Shown: piece by piece, positions 59,928 to 64,000 of the stretch
Numbering within the stretch: the stretch's first letter is position 1
How the letters are laid out: every line of letters starts with the position of its first letter
Source: Pseudomonas asiatica
Lineage (GTDB): Bacteria > Pseudomonadota > Gammaproteobacteria > Pseudomonadales > Pseudomonadaceae
Direction: 5' to 3'
DNA length: 64,000 bases
NCBI RefSeq assembly: GCF_040214835.1
Contig: NZ_CP157874.1
Coordinates: 433,501-497,500 of the forward strand
Made by a program: the position numbers and the translations under genes
The notes under the pieces: model-generated
Seen by the model: only the letters and a program-made list of their open reading frames with translations
The model's database searches: none
Told to the model about the DNA's origin: nothing

Positions 59928-59957
59928 TTGACCGATTTTCTCGGGAAAGCGGATAAT
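59928..59957 (+). promoter_or_regulatory. Sigma-70 promoter of erpA
   Basis: TTGACC (59928-59933) and GATAAT (59952-59957) are separated by 18 bases. The -10 is about 46 bases before the erpA start. This is one of the best consensus matches in the window. Confidence 0.65.
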
Positions 59958-60003
59958 GCGCGTCATCGAGTTTTATGGCGGCTACCACGCCGGGAGAATC
60001 AAC

Positions 60004-60354
60004 ATGAGCGTCGAAACCTTCACCCCCACCGCTTTGGAATTCACCCACGGCGCTGCGCAAAAGGTGAAGAACCTGGTTTCCGAGGAAGGCAACGATCGTC
60101 TGAAGCTGCGCGTGTTCGTCACCGGTGGCGGCTGCTCGGGCTTCCAGTATGGCTTTACCTTCGATGAAGACGTGGCCGAAGACGACACCATCGTCGAGCG
60201 CGAAGGTGTTTCCCTTGTGGTCGACCCGATGAGCTTCCAGTACCTGGCCGGCGCCGAGGTGGATTACCAGGAAGGCCTGGAAGGCTCGCGCTTCGTGATC
60301 AAGAACCCGAACGCTGCCACCACCTGTGGCTGCGGCTCCTCGTTCTCGATCTGA
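60004..60354 (+). CDS. erpA: Iron-sulfur cluster insertion protein ErpA
   Basis: This protein has 116 residues from ATG 60004, with GGGAG 10 bases upstream; a longer start would add 16 residues not in the family. It has the three A-type carrier cysteines Cys44 ([10 protein letters not shown]), Cys108 and Cys110 (TTCGCGSS). It receives Fe-S clusters from the ISC scaffold and passes them to targets such as IspG/IspH. The gene stands alone between two terminators under its own promoter. Confidence 0.96.
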   Translation: MSVETFTPTALEFTHGAAQKVKNLVSEEGNDRLKLRVFVTGGGCSGFQYGFTFDEDVAEDDTIVEREGVSLVVDPMSFQYLAGAEVDYQEGLEGSRFVIKNPNAATTCGCGSSFSI

Positions 60355-60368
60355 GGCCTGGCCATACG

Positions 60369-60396
60369 AAAACGCCGCGCAATTGCGCGGCGTTTT
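60369..60396. terminator. Bidirectional terminator between erpA and anmK
   Basis: AAAACGCCGCGC (60369-60380) pairs perfectly with GCGCGGCGTTTT (60385-60396) around aatt. A and T runs on both flanks make it usable for erpA on the plus strand and anmK on the minus strand. Confidence 0.92.
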
Positions 60397-60413
60397 GCTT
60401 TCTGGCGTAACGT

Positions 60414-64000
<3,587 letters not shown>

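Overview
The window is a GC-rich stretch of Pseudomonas core chromosome, almost certainly from the Pseudomonas putida group. Gene order and protein lengths match the pqqF-davAB-rmcA-rpoD-dnaG-rpsU-tsaD ... trpEGDC-crp ... argC-erpA-anmK-tyrS backbone of that group. The intergenic gaps carry the inverted REP doublets typical of these genomes. No prophage, insertion sequence, plasmid gene or CRISPR array is visible. Genes are densely packed, often with 1-4 base start/stop overlaps, and both window edges cut a gene (pqqF on the left, tyrS on the right).

Layout. 1-5780: pqqF (partial), the lysine-to-5-aminovalerate genes davB-davA, a small DUF3077-type gene behind a highly structured leader, and an Lrp/AsnC regulator. 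5781-7104: the one visibly decayed stretch, with a possible mini-ORF, a terminator, a broken NYN-domain gene and tRNA-Ile2(CAU). 7121-15485: the c-di-GMP enzyme rmcA and the macromolecular-synthesis cluster rpsU-dnaG-rpoD. 15690-19436: tsaD, plsY, folB-folK and cca. 19492-24381: the stress cluster prkA-yeaH-spoVR. 24665-32352: glpE, apaH, apaG, rsmA, pdxA, surA and lptD, all on the minus strand and mostly overlapping. 32483-34939: amgK-murU (peptidoglycan sugar recycling) and djlA.

36133-43900: a sensor kinase, response regulator and four-gene ABC importer resembling the P. aeruginosa agtSR/agtABCD system for 5-aminovalerate and 4-aminobutyrate. 44095-51989: rpe-gph-trpE, the esterase autotransporter estP, and trpGDC, with two Trp-rich attenuation leaders. 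52173-58681: an LplA-like protein, crp/vfr with a divergent OsmC gene, a DUF2157 membrane protein, coq7, hinT, an SDR, a nitronate-monooxygenase-like protein and hemJ. 58823-64000: argC, erpA, anmK, an M23 peptidase and tyrS (partial).

How the genes connect. DavB and DavA make 5-aminovalerate, and the agt-like system about 32 kb away probably imports the same compound. AmgK, MurU and AnmK all act in MurNAc recycling. LptD, SurA and RsmA-ApaH form the classic envelope and RNA-maintenance operon. trpE and trpGDC are separate units with near-identical leader peptides ending in RWRWRA, and the trpE leader lies in frame inside the 3' end of gph. The most unusual observations are that leader overlap, a nested RNA fold with a possible pseudoknot in front of the DUF3077 gene, the frameshifted NYN gene, a perfect-arm dyad before the agt operon, and a REP doublet that supplies the stop codons of two convergent genes.
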